Position numbers and translations under genes: made by a program | Source of the DNA: Tubiluchus corallicola | Lineage: Eukaryota > Priapulida > Priapulimorpha > Priapulimorphida > Tubiluchidae | Reading direction: 5' to 3' | Length of the DNA: 22,500 nucleotides | Assembly: GCA_030141605.1 (NCBI GenBank) | Contig: JAQGDQ010001243.1 | Coordinates: 5,001 to 27,500, forward strand | The notes under the pieces: generated by a model | What the model saw: only the letters and a program-made list of their open reading frames with translations | Told to the model about the DNA's origin: nothing | Database searches by the model: none | Shown: piece by piece, positions 19,286 through 22,500 of the stretch | How positions within the stretch are numbered: the stretch's first letter is position 1 | Layout of the letters: the number at the start of each line of letters is the position of its first letter

Positions 19286-21087
19286 CAGTCAAACCTCTGT
19301 TTTCAACCATAATTCGTTCCTAAAAAGTGTTTGAAAACCGATTTCGTTGAGAACCGAATCATTTATTCTCACCATTGTGTTTATGCCATAGTGTTTATGC
19401 CATAGTGTTTATGCCATATTGTTTATGCCATGGTGTTGATACCATAGTGTATATACCATTGTGTTTATACGATAGTGTTTATACCATAGTGTTTATATCA
19501 TAGTGTATATACCATAGTGTTTATACCGTAGCATTTATACTGTAGTGTTTATACCATAGGGTATATACTATTGTGTTTATACCATAGTGTTTATACCGTA
19601 GTATTTATACCATAGTGTATATACCATAGTGTTTATACCGTAGCATTTATACAATAGTGTTTATACCATAGTGTATATACCATTGTGTTTATACCATAGT
19701 GTATATACCATTGTGTTTATACGATAGTGTATATACCATTGTGTTTATACGATAGTGTATATACCATTGCGTTTATACGATAGTGTATATACCATTGTGT
19801 TTATACCATAGTCTATATACCATTGTGTTTATACGATAGTGTATATACCATTGTGTTTATACGATAGTGTATATACCATTGCGTTTATACCATAGTCTAT
19901 ATACCATTGTGTTTATACGATAGTGTATATACCATTGCGTTTATACCATAGTCTATATACCATTGTGTTTATACGATAGTGTATATACCATTGTGTTTAT
20001 ACCATAGTCTATATACCATTGTGTTTATACGATAGTGTATATACCATTGTGTTTATACCATAGTCTATATACCATTGTGTTTATACGATAGTGTATATAC
20101 CATTGTGTTTATACCATAGTGTATATACCATTGCGTTTATACGATAGTGTATATACCATTGTGTTTATACCATAGTGTATATACCATTGTGTTTATACCA
20201 TAGTGTATATACCATTGTGTTTATACGATAGTGTATATACCATTGTGTTTATACGATAGTGTCTATACCATTGTGTTTATACCATAGTGTATATACCATT
20301 GCGTTTATACGATAGTGTATATACCATTGTGTTTATACCATAGTGTATATACCATTGCGTTTATACGATAGTGTATATACTATTGTGTTTATACCATAGT
20401 GTATATACCATTGCGTTTATACGATAGTGTATATACCATTGTGTTTATACCATAGTGTATATACCATTGCGTTTATACGATAGTGTATATACCATTGTGT
20501 TTATACCATAGTCTATATACCATTGTGTTTATACGATAGTGTATATACCATTGTGTTTATACCATAGTGTATATACCATTGCGTTTATACGATAGTGTAT
20601 ATACCATTGTGTTTATACGATAGTGTATATACCATTGCGTTTATACGATAGTGTATATACCATTGTGTTTATACGATAGTGTATATACCATTGTGTTTAT
20701 ACCATAGTGTATATACCATTGCGTTTATACGATAGTGTATATACCATTGTGTTTATACCATAGTGTAAATACCATTGTGTTTATACCATAGTGTATATAC
20801 CATTGTGTTTATACGATAGTGTATATACCATTGTGTTTATACGATAGTGTCTATACCATTGCGTTTATACCATAGTGTATATACCATTGCGTTTATACGA
20901 TAGTGTATATACCATTGTGTTTATACCATAGTGTATATACCATTGCGTTTATACGATAGTGTATATACCATTGTGTTTATACCATAGTGTATATACCATT
21001 GTGTTTATACCATAGTGTATATACCATAGTGTTTATATCATAGTGTCTATACCGTAGCATTTATACCATAGTGTTTGTGCCATAGTG
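19286..21087 (+). mobile_element. Element with a pogo/Tigger-like end, expanded by a minisatellite
   Basis: The left end CAGTCAAACCTCTG directly follows TA (19284-19285), as in pogo/Tigger elements (TA target, CAG...ACCTC ends). The next 80 bp contain repeated GAAAACCGA / GAGAACCGAAT motifs. No matching right end is visible beyond the minisatellite, so the right border is not known and the given end is that of the repeat. Confidence 0.4.
19372..21087 (+). repeat. 1.7-kb minisatellite, 14-bp unit, mostly 28-bp dimers
   Basis: About 122 tandem 14-bp units alternate between forms such as CATAGTGTATATAC and CATTGTGTTTATAC, giving a 28-bp higher-order period through most of the array. Recurrent variants are GATAGTG for CATAGTG, CATTGCG for CATTGTG, and TCTATATAC. 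The left edge (to about 19450) and right edge (from about 21010) carry simpler, older-looking 14-bp units (TTTATGCCATAGTG). It is non-coding: the period is not a multiple of three and TAG stops recur. Confidence 0.95.
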
Positions 21088-22063
21088 AGTAAATCGGTGA
21101 TTTACAAAATGAGCTTAACTAATTATTGAACTTATTACAGATGAAATAGGTGAATTTGCGAAAAACTCGCTTGGGTGGAGTTTTGTGCAGAAATCTGTTT
21201 TTGTCTGTTACACCTCCGTGTGGCAAGATTGCCAATTTCATCACGTGATCAATCTAGCTTTATTCGTTTAAACTTTGTGTGGTGACTGTTGTAACAATTC
21301 CAGCAAATACAAGATGATTTTGCTAAGAAAGCTGGAACCTCAGTTTTACTGCAAAGCAGAGTTTAGTCATTTTACCAACTGATTGCTAATCTAATAAATT
21401 TGTTTGCTAATCTGATTTTTATTGTAAATTGCACTATATTTTTTGTATGCATTTTTTGTACTATTTTTTTGTACTACACTTTGTTTTTCACTGTATTTGA
21501 TTGTAGATTGCTTTAGCTGTTATAAAGATGTGTTCATGCATCGCAATAAATATTATTGGTTGTTTTTTTACTTTTTTTCATAATTATGTGGAGCAGTTTA
21601 AATCAAATATGATTCCTTGTAGTAAAACTTTTCATAAAATGACGCAAAGCAAACTCAGTGATGATAATAAAGCTTTTCAATAAAGACATGCGAAACTTTG
21701 ATTCCGTGTTTATTGTTTCATAATTCAATTCTACATTGTATTTCATAATACAGATGATGAGTATTTTAAGCTAGCGGAATGCATTCGTACTGAGGGTGGT
21801 AATTGTTGACATTTCGAATGTGTTATTCCACATTATTTCTCGTAGAACTAATACAAATTGTTCAGCTTTGGTTTAAATTCATTGAGAACCAATTTGGTCA
21901 ACATTAAATGAAGTTTTGTGCAGCTTCGCTAACTTGAGGACAAATTTAGAGAAATTAACTTGAGAGAAATTTTAGAGAAGCCCAGTAATGCAAATGTACC
22001 TGTATAAAGCAGAATGTATGCAGTATTACAACCTGGCCTTTCTGTCTGCAAAGCTGAATGTTG
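21088..22063. other. Non-coding, several AATAAA motifs
   Basis: No protein or RNA gene was recognised. AATAAA or AATAAT motifs occur at about 21545, 21665 and 21680 on the + strand, which might belong to a 3' UTR of a transcript not otherwise visible. Confidence 0.5.
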
Positions 22064-22500
22064 TATATATATATATATATATAAATTCTTTATTTGTCAT
22101 TAAAATGGCTCACTCATTATAATAAGATTGAGTAAGCCTCAGCGTAATGTTAAAATAACAACACTGTTCAAGACAAATGCGTCCAGTGCAGACTAAAAAA
22201 AACTAAAGTGCAAAACTAAGGCCTAATTATATACAATAAATGAACATATTTACAAACACCATATTAAAATATTTTTACAAAACAATATTACAAAAAAACA
22301 TTAAATTTCACAAGACATATTTTACACTATATATACATTTAACATGACACAACAGAAACATAAATTTTTTTTAATTTTACATTTTTAATCGTTTTATGGA
22401 GTCAGGGGCGGGGGTAGATGAAATTTGAGTCTGTGTAATTAGTATCGGATGCACAATGTGGAAGTTGAAACCTGTTATATTGATATTCTTTTAATTTCTT
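22064..22500 (-). mobile_element. 3' end of a LINE, running off the window
   Basis: On the - strand the sequence ends ACAAATAAAGAATT then (TA)n at 22083-22064: a polyadenylation-like signal next to a simple-repeat tail, as in many LINE 3' ends. About 300 bp of AT-rich possible 3' UTR precedes it. The coding remnant at 22402-22500 supports this weakly. Confidence 0.45.
22402..22500 (-). pseudogene. Possible LINE ORF2 C-terminal remnant, cut by the window edge
   Basis: The open frame at the edge of the window encodes 32 residues beginning KKLKEYQYNRFQLPHCASDT and ends TGA at 22404-22402. The KKLKEY stretch resembles the FKKxLKxYL tail of LINE reverse transcriptases. The frame is too short to be sure, and could be chance. 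Confidence 0.3.

Overview
The window is nuclear DNA of an animal, most likely an invertebrate. Genes are split by introns with GT/AG borders, two genes encode C2H2 zinc-finger proteins, and most of the sequence is AT-rich non-coding DNA full of non-LTR retrotransposon ends, small DNA transposons, tRNA-derived elements and long tandem repeats. I cannot place the phylum from sequence alone.

Left part (1-4290): the last two coding exons of a + strand gene for alanine-glyoxylate / serine-pyruvate aminotransferase (AGXT family), at 231-313 and 2761-2914. The predicted protein ends in Ser-Lys-Leu, a peroxisomal PTS1 signal. The intron between them holds a complete 500-bp hAT-type MITE with an 8-bp target duplication, a 30-bp minisatellite, and a piggyBac-type MITE flanked by TTAA. 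Downstream lies a long GA-rich tract bracketed by a 40-bp direct repeat.

Middle-left (4295-7480): a decayed LINE reverse-transcriptase C-terminus on the - strand, a 727-bp TAA-flanked inverted-repeat element with its own internal tandem repeats, and seven copies of an 80-bp satellite.

Centre (8999-13400): a perfect (AG)90 tract just upstream of an intact single-exon zinc-finger gene (467 residues, 12 good C2H2 fingers, SUMO-consensus sites in the N-terminal tail). Downstream are tRNA-derived SINE copies and a likely protein-coding exon on the - strand (11771-12050) of a family I do not recognise. The block from the first zinc-finger gene through this exon lies between 24-bp inverted repeats about 6 kb apart.

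Right part (13400-22500): mostly empty AT-rich DNA, then a zinc-finger exon (18088-19178) made of 12 uninterrupted 84-bp finger repeats after one degenerate finger. The fingers are nearly identical except at the DNA-contacting helix positions 3 and 6 and in the linkers, the pattern known from PRDM9-like, fast-evolving arrays; this is the most interesting object in the window. A possible first coding exon at 16371-16410 matches it in splice phase. Just downstream, an element with a pogo/Tigger-like end carries a 1.7-kb minisatellite with a 14-bp unit organised mostly as 28-bp dimers. The window closes with the 3' end of another LINE on the - strand.
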